Below, in pieces: positions 17,385-25,899 of a stretch of 59,863 bases of DNA. Position numbers and translations under genes: made by a program. Position 1 is the stretch's first letter. Every line of letters starts with the position of its first letter. Source of the DNA: Muribaculaceae bacterium. GTDB lineage: Bacteria; Bacteroidota; Bacteroidia; Bacteroidales; Muribaculaceae. The stretch covers positions 1 through 59,863 of the forward strand of contig JAFQKI010000012.1 of the NCBI GenBank assembly GCA_017396945.1, read 5' to 3'. Below the pieces are notes generated by a model. That model was not told where the DNA came from. It did no database searches and was given only the letters and a program-made list of their open reading frames with translations.

Positions 17385-18243
17385 AATAGGATGTTGGGTT
17401 GAGGCGATGCGACTACGCACGTTGCCGGTATCTCTCTCAGGAGTAATTCTTGCGATAGGATTTTCAGTTAAAAATGGGACATTTAACATTGTTCCGGCGG
17501 TTTTATGTATATTGTTTGCTTTGTTGGCGCAGATTGCATCAAATTTTGCAAACGAGTATTATGATTTTAAAGGAGGTCTTGATCGCAAAGGTCGTGAGGG
17601 TCCTCGTCGTGGTGTGACAGAAGGGGACATCACTCCACAGGCAATGAAACGAGCCACTTATGGGCTGCTCGCGATGGCTTGTGCAATAGGGTGTTGTCTG
17701 ATCACTTATGGCGGGTGGTGGTTGATTGCCATTGGTGTGGCGATTGCGATAGGTGTTATCGCCTATAGCGCGGGTCCATACCCATTGTCTCATCATGGAC
17801 TTGGGGAGGTTGCAGTAGTATTCTTTTTTGGAATAATACCGGTAAATCTCACCTATTATGTGCAATCTCTTGATTGGGATTGTCAAGTGATGCTCGCATC
17901 GGTTTCTGCCGGGTTGATGGGTGCGAATGTTTTAATTGTAAACAACTATCGAGACTGCGAAGATGATGCATCGGTGGGCAAACACACTTCGGTGGTGTTG
18001 TTGGGACGCAAAGTCATGTCGTCGATATATTTGCTAAATGGATTTATTGCAGTAGCATTGATGTCGGAATTGTGGATGTCGTCATTAGTGTCATCTGTGT
18101 TGCCATTGTTATATCTTTTGTTTCATGTGATGATATGGCTGAAGTTGCAAAAACTATCGGGTCGAGCATTAAACCCGTTATTGGGAATGACTTCTATTGC
18201 GATGCTTTATTATTGCTTATCGTTCACGTTGATACAGCTTTAG
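17377..18243 (+). CDS. menA: 1,4-dihydroxy-2-naphthoate polyprenyltransferase
   Basis: An integral membrane protein of about 288 residues that attaches the prenyl chain to DHNA in menaquinone synthesis. Motifs seen are NEYYDFKGGLDRKGREGPRRGV, which includes the first Asp-rich prenyl-diphosphate site, and NNYRDCEDDASVGKHTSVVLLG, which holds the second, amid about eight helices. ATG 17365 and 17377 are both in-frame; 17377 (MNKIGCWVEAMRLRTLP) is nearer to the usual family start. Either choice overlaps the preceding AAA-DUF4435 gene, implying co-translation. The rest of the men pathway is not in the window. Confidence 0.92.
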   Translation: MNKIGCWVEAMRLRTLPVSLSGVILAIGFSVKNGTFNIVPAVLCILFALLAQIASNFANEYYDFKGGLDRKGREGPRRGVTEGDITPQAMKRATYGLLAMACAIGCCLITYGGWWLIAIGVAIAIGVIAYSAGPYPLSHHGLGEVAVVFFFGIIPVNLTYYVQSLDWDCQVMLASVSAGLMGANVLIVNNYRDCEDDASVGKHTSVVLLGRKVMSSIYLLNGFIAVALMSELWMSSLVSSVLPLLYLLFHVMIWLKLQKLSGRALNPLLGMTSIAMLYYCLSFTLIQL

Positions 18244-18311
18244 TCGGTGATACAATAATTTAAACAGACTCTACGTTTATACTATGATATAGTAAAATAA
18301 GTAGATAAAAA

Positions 18312-21300
18312 ATGAAATCATTTAAAATAAAGTTGTTGCGTTGTGCATTATTTGTATTTATAGCACTTTGCAATACTCAATACTCCCAAGCGTTTCCTGT
18401 TGATACCTATGCCGAAAACTCTGTGCTTAGTGATGGCAAATGGGTTAAAATCAGTGTTACGGAGAGTGGTATGTATATGATTACTTCTTCTCAGTTGCGC
18501 GATTGGGGATTTGCCGACCCCTCTAAAGTGAGAGTATATGGATATGGTGGTGGGCGCATTCCCGACCAACTTTCACGTTCCAATTATGTCGATGACTTGC
18601 CTATGGTGCAATCATTAACGACTGAGCGCGGATTGTTTTTTTATGCTCAAGGGATTGATAAATGGAATGTCTCCACAATGAATGCAACAAAATATGTTCA
18701 ATCGTTAAACCCTTATTCTACAGTTGGATATTATTTCTTGAGTGATAAAGATGCTGAACAACCTCAATTGCCCAAAATGGGGCGAGCCGAGGTAAATACT
18801 ACGCCAATCGAAACATTTAACGATCGCTTGTATCATGAGCAGGATGTTTATTCTCCCGGAGAGACAGGTCATTATCTGTTGGGAGAGGAGTTTAAATTCA
18901 CGCCTACGCGATCATTTGATTTTAAATTGACCGATGTTGTGGATGGATCTGATGTTTGGATGGAATGTGCGTTTATGGCAAAGACTTATGCGGCTTCATC
19001 AGAAGTCCAATTTACTGTAAATGGTGCGCGACTTCCGTCGGTAAATTCCGACCGCATAAAAACGACAAATACAGCCGGCTATTTTCATGGGGAAGAAGGG
19101 ATCACTGCTCATTCTTTTGCAGCCCCGGGAGAAAATTTATCGGTGGGAGTGACTTATAAATCTTCTGTGGTTATTTATGATGCCCGACTTAATTATCTCA
19201 CGATAAATTATCAGCGCAAGTTGAAAATGTATAATGGCTATTTGCGCTTTTCTGCCGGTTCTACCGCGGTTTCTCTTGCCGACGCTCAATCGACAACTCA
19301 TGTGTGGGATGTTACCGACCCTATGTCGGTTAAGGAGTTGAACACATCGTTATCGGGATCTACACTTGTATGGACCAACGATTATACCGGAATGCGCAAC
19401 TATGTGGCGTGGAATGAGAGTGCCACACTTCCCTCTCCAACGTTTGTGCAGAATGTGTCAAATCAAAATCTTCACGCTATGGAGACGCCTGATATGGTGA
19501 TTTTCACTGTTGCTGATTGGAAAAATCAAGCCGAACGCATCGCGGAGTTGCATCGCAATTCTGCCGACTCTCTCAATGTCGCAGTTGTGACTCAAGATGT
19601 TGTTTTCAATGAATTTGCTTCGGGAGTTCCCGATGCAAGTGCATTCCGTCGCATGCTGAAGATGTTGTGGGATAGAGGTAATAATAGTGAGCGTCGTTTG
19701 AAGTATGCGTTGTTCTTTGGGCGCACAACGTTTGATAACCGACATTTGACATCGACAGTGCAGGCTTTGGGATACCCCACTATGCCCACATGGCAAACCG
19801 ATAAAGGACTTAATGATAATGAAACTTTTCAAACCGACGATTTCTTCGCGTTTCTTCTCGATAATTCCGGAGTTACAATGTCGTCCGATCGTTATTGTAT
19901 AGCTGTAGGACGTATGCCGGTGAGGTCTAAGGATGAGGCTAAGAGTGCTGTGGACAAACTATATCGCTATGTAAATTCTTCCAAGAAGACAGGTTGGAAA
20001 AATCAAGTTATGATATTATCGGATGATGAAGATAATGCGGTTCACTTATATCAGAGTGAATCAATGTTTGGAAACTTCATGAGTTCATATTCCGGTCAAC
20101 AATATGTGTATAACAAAGTGTATATTGACGCTTTTGAGAAAGTTGGGAAAACCTATCCTGAAGCTCGTGAACGCATGTTTAAATATCTTGATGAGGGGGT
20201 TGTTTGGTGGAATTATATAGGTCACGGCAACACTACCTCCTTGTCTCATGAGAAGCAGTTGACCTATGACGACATCAATAATCTATATCTGCGCAACTAT
20301 CCGGTGCTTTATGCCGCCACTTGTGAGTTTTTGCGTTGGGATGCTACCGCCGTGAGTGGGGCAGAGGTTCTGTGGCAGAATCCCAACGGAGGGGTCATCG
20401 CAATGATTAGTGCCAATCGTCCGGTGTTTATCGCAAATAATGGTACGCTTTCATCGGGCTTTGCCAATTATGTGTTTGCTCGCGATGATTCAGGTCGCCC
20501 CTATACGCTTGGTGAAATATACCGTTTGGGTAAAGATAATTTTTATGACAATGAAGGGAAACGCTTGTCAGATTCAAACAAATTGCGATATGTATTGATG
20601 GGCGACCCGGCAATGCGTCTGACATCTCCATCATCGTATGCCGTTCTTGAGGCTATCAATGGAAGTCTCATTGCTCCCGGTGACCAACCGACGATAATGG
20701 CTCGTCAACAAGTCACCTTATCCGGGAAAATTTATGATTACACCGGTATGCCTATGACTGATTTCAATGGTTTTATTTCGGCTACGATTTATGATGCCGA
20801 GCAAAGTATCACAACCAACGGAAATGGTGAGAATGGCAAAAAAGTGACTTTCGATACCCAAGGCGATAAATTATATGTCGGTCGTGACTCGGTTATAAAT
20901 GGTGAGTTTAACATTGTGGTTAGCATGCCATCTGAAATCACTGATAACTTCCGCAATGCGACATTAAGCCTTTATGCGTGTTCCGATAATAATGTTGAGG
21001 CCATTGGTTGCAATCGTGAGTTCTTTGTATATGGCTATGATGAGCAAGCCGAGATTGATACAATACCACCATCGATCGACGTGTTGTATGTCAACCACGA
21101 GACTTTTGCTAATGGCGATGTTGTCAATGAGTCGCCTATGATAATAGCGGCGATATCTGACAATGTCGGTATAAACCTATCATCGGCAGGTATCGGTCAT
21201 CAAATGACGTTGACACTCGATAATGGCAAAACCTATACCGATGTGTCGCAATTCTATACTCCCAATGTCGATAATGAGGCTGTGTCGGGGGTGATTAACT

Positions 21301-21725
21301 ATACCGTGGAGGATCTTTTGGAGGGAAATCACTCTCTGAAATTGAAAATATGGGACACGTCAGGAAATTCCGCGTCTCAAACCATTGACTTTTTTGTTGA
21401 GAAAGGGCATGCTCCTGTTATCTATGATGTCTATGCCGACGCTAACCCGGCGTTGACCGAAACCAATTTTTACTTGCAACACGATCGTCCCGATGCGATG
21501 ATAACCGTGAAACTCTTTGTTACCAACCTTTTGGGGCAAGAGGTGTGGAGTGTGACACAGACAGGTCAAAGCGATATGTTTAAAACATTTCCTATTAATT
21601 GGGATCTGTGCGACATGGCGGGTAGGCGTGTAAATCGTGGTATATATCTGTATAAAGCTGAAATTTCTACCGACGGACAGAATTTTGATACGCAGACCAA
21701 GAAAATCGCTGTCGCTGCAATGTGA
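18312..21725 (+). CDS. porU: Type IX secretion sortase PorU (C25-family)
   Basis: This 1137-residue exported protein belongs to the gingipain-like C25 family. The catalytic His is His638 in NYIGHGNTTSLSHE and the nucleophile is Cys671 in YAATCEFLRWD, at nearly the same spacing as the P. gingivalis enzyme. The signal peptide ends around QYSQAF. C-terminal Ig-like strands are followed by a sorting-domain-like end (ITVKLFVTNLLGQEVW, then GRRVNRGIYLYKA). PorU removes the C-terminal sorting signal of T9SS cargo and links it to surface lipid. It follows menA by 68 bases and is the last gene before tRNA-Leu. Length fits the family. Confidence 0.93.
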   Translation: MKSFKIKLLRCALFVFIALCNTQYSQAFPVDTYAENSVLSDGKWVKISVTESGMYMITSSQLRDWGFADPSKVRVYGYGGGRIPDQLSRSNYVDDLPMVQSLTTERGLFFYAQGIDKWNVSTMNATKYVQSLNPYSTVGYYFLSDKDAEQPQLPKMGRAEVNTTPIETFNDRLYHEQDVYSPGETGHYLLGEEFKFTPTRSFDFKLTDVVDGSDVWMECAFMAKTYAASSEVQFTVNGARLPSVNSDRIKTTNTAGYFHGEEGITAHSFAAPGENLSVGVTYKSSVVIYDARLNYLTINYQRKLKMYNGYLRFSAGSTAVSLADAQSTTHVWDVTDPMSVKELNTSLSGSTLVWTNDYTGMRNYVAWNESATLPSPTFVQNVSNQNLHAMETPDMVIFTVADWKNQAERIAELHRNSADSLNVAVVTQDVVFNEFASGVPDASAFRRMLKMLWDRGNNSERRLKYALFFGRTTFDNRHLTSTVQALGYPTMPTWQTDKGLNDNETFQTDDFFAFLLDNSGVTMSSDRYCIAVGRMPVRSKDEAKSAVDKLYRYVNSSKKTGWKNQVMILSDDEDNAVHLYQSESMFGNFMSSYSGQQYVYNKVYIDAFEKVGKTYPEARERMFKYLDEGVVWWNYIGHGNTTSLSHEKQLTYDDINNLYLRNYPVLYAATCEFLRWDATAVSGAEVLWQNPNGGVIAMISANRPVFIANNGTLSSGFANYVFARDDSGRPYTLGEIYRLGKDNFYDNEGKRLSDSNKLRYVLMGDPAMRLTSPSSYAVLEAINGSLIAPGDQPTIMARQQVTLSGKIYDYTGMPMTDFNGFISATIYDAEQSITTNGNGENGKKVTFDTQGDKLYVGRDSVINGEFNIVVSMPSEITDNFRNATLSLYACSDNNVEAIGCNREFFVYGYDEQAEIDTIPPSIDVLYVNHETFANGDVVNESPMIIAAISDNVGINLSSAGIGHQMTLTLDNGKTYTDVSQFYTPNVDNEAVSGVINYTVEDLLEGNHSLKLKIWDTSGNSASQTIDFFVEKGHAPVIYDVYADANPALTETNFYLQHDRPDAMITVKLFVTNLLGQEVWSVTQTGQSDMFKTFPINWDLCDMAGRRVNRGIYLYKAEISTDGQNFDTQTKKIAVAAM

Positions 21726-21812
21726 TGATTGGTTTGTTCTATGAAATATAGAGTAATGTAGTAAGGAATTTTGCCTTTTTGGACGTTTTTCTGAAGAAAA
21801 ATAACGTTGAGT

Positions 21813-21844
21813 GTTGCACGCTCCAAAAACTTTCCTTACCTTTG
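21813..21844 (+). promoter_or_regulatory. Promoter of tRNA-Leu
   Basis: TACCTTTG (21837-21844) is a full -7 match; GTTG (21813-21816) lies 20 bases before it as a 3-of-4 match to the -33 element. The tRNA begins 10 bases after the -7 box. Confidence 0.65.
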
Positions 21845-21854
21845 CACTCGTTAA

Positions 21855-21936
21855 GCCCAGATGGCGGAATCGGTAGACGCGCTGGTCTCAAACACCAGTG
21901 GGGCAACCCATCCCGGTTCGATCCCGGGTCTGGGTA
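21855..21936 (+). tRNA. tRNA-Leu (anticodon CAA)
   Basis: The 82-base gene folds as a class II tRNA. The acceptor arm is GCCCAGA (21855-21861) with TCTGGGT (21929-21935) and discriminator A. The anticodon stem CTGGT/ACCAG encloses CTCAAAC, giving anticodon CAA at 21889-21891. A long variable arm (GGGCAACCC) and a TpsiC arm (GGTTCGATCC) are present. CCA is not encoded. The gene is overlapped in antisense by the 3' end of the recombinase, so it is the likely insertion site of the mobile element. Confidence 0.95.
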
Positions 21937-21940
21937 CTGA

Positions 21941-21980
21941 AACGGAGAAAGTTGAAAAACTCTCTCCGTTTTTATTTATT
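21941..21980 (+). terminator. Terminator of tRNA-Leu
   Basis: AACGGAGA (21941-21948) pairs with TCTCCGTT (21963-21970), followed by TTTATTTATTT. It lies within the antisense recombinase reading frame. Confidence 0.7.
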
Positions 21981-23465
21981 TCCCTCCGTAACTCATTGGT
22001 TTGCTGATAGATTAAGTCGAGCACTTTGTTGTATGAATTGGTTCGATAATCCGTTCCGTCAAACTCGATTTTTTCGGGAAACATCGAACCAATCAGTTTA
22101 ATTTTCACTTCAACAGGTGCATCACGCATGTAAGCCTCCATGTTGTCTATCAGAGCAATAGAATAGTCCAACTTAGCCGAATTTGGTTCGATAATACTAC
22201 GGTTAGGGGTTGTTAGTGTTTTTATCTGTTCGTCTATTATTGAAAATTCAACTGATAATCGTTTTGACATTCTTGAAAATGTATCGGAGTCAATTTCTCC
22301 ATCAGCATATTTATCCTCGATACGATTTAATCGTGCAGTTATAGTTTCTGCCTCCTTATGCAATTTATTTATCTTATTTCGTTGTTCTGCACCATTAGAG
22401 TGTTTTAAATCTAATAATATTTCATTATATAGATTTAGAATGGTGCTATTTGGCTTTAAGCCCAAAAAGTGATTGCAAAAAGATTATTTGCTTTATCTGC
22501 CCTTATCCTAAAATGTTTTCCATCTGCACTACAATTATAATAAGCATATAGACCTCCATTGCCTCGGCTGTTTGAGCTAGTCAAAGGCTTGCCACATACA
22601 GGACATATTAAAAATTTACGCAAAAATAAGTCGGGGTGAGGTTTTCTTGCCAACCTTGGTGGTCTTTGCTTCTTCCTATCCAACAGCATTTGCACCTTGT
22701 TAAATGTCTCCTCTTCAACTAATGGCTCATGTATTCCTTTTATCAGATACTCGGGTTCGTCTTTGTATTTAGGGATTTTAATCATACCCATATAAAAAGG
22801 ATTACGGAGCATATCAAAAAAAGATGCCTCGGGTACATTGTAACCTGATTTCGCAAATTTCTTACGGATATAATTAGGGGTCTCAATCGCTTTGGCTATC
22901 TCATGGAATATTGCTTTTACCTTAGGACCATGATAAGGGTCTATCTCAACATGTGTCACATGTTTGCTTGTCCTGACATTCTTATAACCCCTTGGGGCTT
23001 TGTTTGCACACTTGCCTTTCAGCAGTGTTTCCCTAATTCCATCACGAGTTCTACGGCTGATTTTAGCGTTCTCTGTTTGGGCAATTCCAGCATATAGATT
23101 AAACAAGGTACTCCACTCGGTTGAGTCAAAATCAATAGGATTTTCAATTGAGTTAAACAATATACCCATTTCGTCCATGAATATCCGCTTAAAAACATGT
23201 GCAAATTCAGTATTACGGCTAAATCTATCCCATCGTAGGAATAGTATCATATCAACCTCTCGCGTATGTTTTTTACAATACTCCCTCAACCACTGCATTT
23301 GAGGTCGACGAAAGTCGTGGTGCTTCGCCGAAAAATCCTCTCGACAACACGCGATTACTTCGTGTTTATTTTTCTCACAATATTCTCGCAATACTCGTTC
23401 TTGAAAATCAAGGCTTGTGCCATCAGCCTGCTCGTCACTACTTACTCTACAATATAAAATTACTC

Positions 23466-23606
23466 TCATAGACAACTATTATTTACACTATTATTTTCGC
23501 TTTCAATTTGGAGAGATGCCAACAGATAAAGGTACTCCCTAATCATCTTAACTTCTTCATTGTTATTATTCTTCAAAATCTTTTTGCATACATCTAAACT
23601 TAACAT
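23466..23606 (-). CDS. Small protein translationally coupled to the recombinase
   Basis: A 46-residue frame (MLSLDVCKKILKNNNNEEVK at the start) ends in a TGA that overlaps the recombinase ATG as ATGA. The helical segment VKMIREYLYLLASLQIE resembles short accessory proteins often found before large serine recombinases in Bacteroidetes, which suggests a role in excision or expression control. I cannot name a family. The coupling and helical pattern support that it is real despite its size. Confidence 0.55.
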   Translation of the reverse strand: MLSLDVCKKILKNNNNEEVKMIREYLYLLASLQIESENNSVNNSCL

Positions 23607-23625
23607 TAGAATTGATATTTACCCT

Positions 23626-23656
23626 GCCACAGCACTCTGTGGCTTATTTTTTGTTT
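23626..23656 (+). terminator. Hairpin with T-rich tail between the two recombinase genes
   Basis: GCCACAG (23626-23632) pairs with CTGTGGC (23637-23643), followed by TTATTTTTTGTTTTTT on the plus strand. It reads as a plus-strand terminator although the genes on both sides are on the minus strand. It may act as a barrier to antisense transcription or be part of the recombination site. Confidence 0.4.
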
Positions 23657-23773
23657 TTTACCCATTGGACTGTAATAAAAATCTTACAATAAAGAAGATT
23701 AAAACCTCCATTACAACCTTTGGTATGCCATTTACCTACTTGCCTTATACAGTGGACTTGCTCACATTCTACC

Positions 23774-24403
23774 TCATACGCTTACACACTCCTTACATTT
23801 TCTTATAGTATTTACACTCACATTCGTTATCTTGCTGATGTTACGGAGGCTTATGCCCTTTTTCAGCAACTTAAACACCTCACTATACTCCTCACGCATT
23901 GCTTCCTCACTCTTGCGATACCCTTGTTTTCTACCCACTTTACCCCCGTTTTCACGATAGTTTTTGTACCCACTTGCGACTCTCTCACGAATGGTCTTTC
24001 GTTCCATTCTCGCCACTTCGGCAAGTATAGTGATTAAAAATTGGCTCATGGCGTTAACCTTGCCCTCTGCTGTTAGCGTTTCGATGTTGTAGTTCTGTAT
24101 ATACAGCGAAATACCCTTGCTGTTCAGCATTTCAATAACCTCCAATACTTGTAAGGTATCACGACCCAAACGAGAGAGTTCTGTTACAAGCACCTTGTCT
24201 ATGCTATTCGTCTCGACATAAGCAACCATGCTAAGCAACTCGCTACGCTCTGCATTGGCTTTTGCTCCTGAAATCTTTTCAGCAAACATAGCCTCAACAC
24301 TCCAACCGTTATCGTTGGCTAATGCTATCAATTCGTTTACTTGTCGGTCGTACTCTTGTATGTTAGTGCTAACTCTTGCAAATATTACAGTTTTTATCTT
24401 AAT
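23774..24403 (-). CDS. Small serine recombinase (resolvase/invertase) without a standard start codon
   Basis: The catalytic core reads KTVIFARVSTNIQEYDRQVNEL, then ELSRLGRDTLQVLEVIEML and EVARMERKTIRERVASG, with a C-terminal helix-turn-helix (GISLRNISKITNVSVNTIRK). The nucleophile Ser is in ARVST. The open frame reaches back to a TGA but contains no in-frame ATG, GTG or TTG before the Ser; the first such codon is TTG 24331, which would delete the active site. ATT at 24403 (IKIKTVIF) lies about 20 bases after the predicted transcription start and is where a start should be. Either ATT is used or the start codon has been lost. Confidence 0.75.
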   Translation of the reverse strand: MKIKTVIFARVSTNIQEYDRQVNELIALANDNGWSVEAMFAEKISGAKANAERSELLSMVAYVETNSIDKVLVTELSRLGRDTLQVLEVIEMLNSKGISLYIQNYNIETLTAEGKVNAMSQFLITILAEVARMERKTIRERVASGYKNYRENGGKVGRKQGYRKSEEAMREEYSEVFKLLKKGISLRNISKITNVSVNTIRKCKECVSV

Positions 24404-24430
24404 TTGTATTATATATCAATTATTTTGAGG

Positions 24431-24461
24431 CAAAGATACATATAAGATAATTAAAACCAAA
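24431..24461 (-). promoter_or_regulatory. Promoter of the small serine recombinase
   Basis: TATCTTTG (complement of 24431-24438) and TTTG (complement of 24458-24461) are 19 bases apart on the minus strand, a full consensus match. Transcription would begin near 24424. Confidence 0.7.
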
Positions 24462-24498
24462 ATAAAAATTGATTTATTTTCAATTTTTATTTAAAATA

Positions 24499-24531
24499 TT
24501 TGGAATATAAAGCAATTGAGTGCTATCTTTG
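24499..24531 (+). promoter_or_regulatory. Promoter of the XRE regulator
   Basis: TTTG at 24499-24502 and TATCTTTG at 24524-24531 are 21 bases apart on the plus strand. The XRE start at 24551 follows closely. With the minus-strand promoter at 24431-24461 this makes a divergent control region that the XRE protein could bind. Confidence 0.65.
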
Positions 24532-24550
24532 CAGAAATTTTTTGTTTGAC

Positions 24551-24844
24551 ATGGAAAAGATATTGGCAGAAAATATAAAACGCATCTGCAAGGAACGCAA
24601 GATGCAACTTAAAGACCTCGCCTTCGCCATGGGAATTGATGCAAGCAGTCTAAATAGAGCAATGTATGGTAATGCCCGACTTGATACCATCGAAAGAATG
24701 GCTATTGCTCTTGGAGTTAGTGTAAAAAGCCTGTTTGAACCTATGAGCGATGAGGCTGTAGAGGGCTTTGTAAAGATTAGAGGAAAAATTTATCAGTTCA
24801 ACAGCAGGGCAGAATTGGAAAATTTGCTAAACTGCAACAAATAA
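24551..24844 (+). CDS. XRE-family HTH regulator of the mobile element
   Basis: I use ATG 24551 (MEKILAENIKRICKER) because the upstream in-frame TTG at 24500 lies inside the promoter. The 97-residue product has a Cro/C1-type helix-turn-helix at about residues 16-60 (MQLKDLAFAMGIDASSLNRA, then LDTIERMAIALGVSVKSLF) and a short C-terminal part (VKIRGKIYQFNSRAELENLL). Such proteins usually repress recombination or replication genes of small Bacteroidetes elements. It is divergent from the small serine recombinase and 7 bases before an unknown membrane protein. Confidence 0.85.
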   Translation: MEKILAENIKRICKERKMQLKDLAFAMGIDASSLNRAMYGNARLDTIERMAIALGVSVKSLFEPMSDEAVEGFVKIRGKIYQFNSRAELENLLNCNK

Positions 24845-24851
24845 CTAGAAT

Positions 24852-25637
24852 ATGGATAATTTAACGACACATGCAATAATAATAGGAATTATTTCTTCCA
24901 TTATAATGCCTTTTCTTCTTGTTAATTGCTATAGAGACCTATCTGTAAGATTTGATTTTGAATTTAATGAAAATAATACCCCTAAATACTTTTTTGTTTC
25001 TCTTGTAATATGGTTAATATTCTACCCAATACTGTGGATAACAATTGATGCTATTACAGTTTCACCATACGAAGAATATGAAGAAAGACATAGACGCCTT
25101 ACAACTATACAAGAAATAGACTCGATAGACTTAATAATAAAAGAAAGGGCAAAATCCAAATTCAATAATACAATATTTGCTGGCATTGAATTTGGTGACA
25201 GCAAAGAAATTGTAACAAAGAAATTAAAAAAATACAAACAGACATTTGGAGATGTAATATACGCAGATAGTAGTACTTATGCATTTAAAATTACTGCATT
25301 AGAGTATTATAATGATAAGTTACATACATTAGTGATAAATTTGGGAAGTATCTGGATTGATAGAAAAGACTTATGGGAATTATACAGGTTAAAATATGGA
25401 GAAACCAAATATAATGATTGGGAATGGTCTGATGCTATAATTGATTATTCAGAGGAAACTGATGCTGAAGAAGTTTGGGATAGAAAGGGGTATAATGATA
25501 GAGTATATTATTATTACAACAATGATTATAGTACCATAACTGAAACCCCCCATTATTATAGTGTAATTAAATATCAGAGTAAAGCTATTTTGGCAGAAAA
25601 GCGGAAGACCAAAAAAGAGAATACGAAAAAGAAATGA
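24852..25637 (+). CDS. Unknown membrane protein, probably frameshifted near its 3' end
   Basis: This AT-rich, 261-residue product has two membrane helices (about 8-26 and 46-66) and a charged soluble part rich in Tyr, Asp and Glu. I recognise no domain. The frame ends in Lys-rich residues at 25637, but another frame continues the same character from about 25598 to a stop at 25721-25723 (AEDQKREYEKEMRED, then KILENKKRAKEISE). One added base in the GAAAAG run near 25598 would join them into a protein of about 290 residues. It follows the XRE gene by 7 bases. Confidence 0.5.
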   Translation: MDNLTTHAIIIGIISSIIMPFLLVNCYRDLSVRFDFEFNENNTPKYFFVSLVIWLIFYPILWITIDAITVSPYEEYEERHRRLTTIQEIDSIDLIIKERAKSKFNNTIFAGIEFGDSKEIVTKKLKKYKQTFGDVIYADSSTYAFKITALEYYNDKLHTLVINLGSIWIDRKDLWELYRLKYGETKYNDWEWSDAIIDYSEETDAEEVWDRKGYNDRVYYYYNNDYSTITETPHYYSVIKYQSKAILAEKRKTKKENTKKK

Positions 25638-25750
25638 GAGAAGATAGTATTCGTATGGCAAAAATCCTTGAAAATAAAAAGCGAGCAAAAGAAATAAGTG
25701 AAACAAGTACAATCCCCATCTAATCTTTTAGATTAAAATAACACAAAAAG

Positions 25751-25796
25751 AATGTATCAATACGACCAAATTTAAGGTTATATTGATACATTTTTA
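25751..25796 (+). terminator. Terminator of the XRE-membrane protein operon
   Basis: AATGTATCAATA (25751-25762) pairs with TATTGATACATT (25781-25792) with an 18-base loop and a following T run. The bases from 25797 to 25899 are AT-rich with no visible gene. Confidence 0.7.
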
Positions 25797-25899
25797 TTTT
25801 GAAACATAACTATAAAAATTACACATAGGTTTAATATAGATTATTCTCTATTATATCAAGCATTTAGAGTAAAATACTATGTATCCATAGGGAGGTTTA

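Larger units (their letters stand above)
21851..23469 (-). pseudogene. Large serine recombinase, split by a -1 frameshift
   Basis: ATG 23469 opens the catalytic domain (YCRVSSDEQ, Ser10 as nucleophile; then FLRWDRFSRN), followed by the recombinase domain (GYKNVRT, EASFFDMLRNPFYMGM) and a zinc ribbon (CPVCGKPL). This frame stops at about 22456. The coiled coil and C-terminal helix continue in another frame (GLKPNSTILNLYNEI) to 21851. The change of frame falls at an A5 run (22464-22468; T5 on the coding strand), where one extra base would restore about 540 continuous codons. The last 28 or so codons (RPGIEPG onward) are the antisense of tRNA-Leu. A real mutation or a homopolymer sequencing error are both possible. 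Confidence 0.85.
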
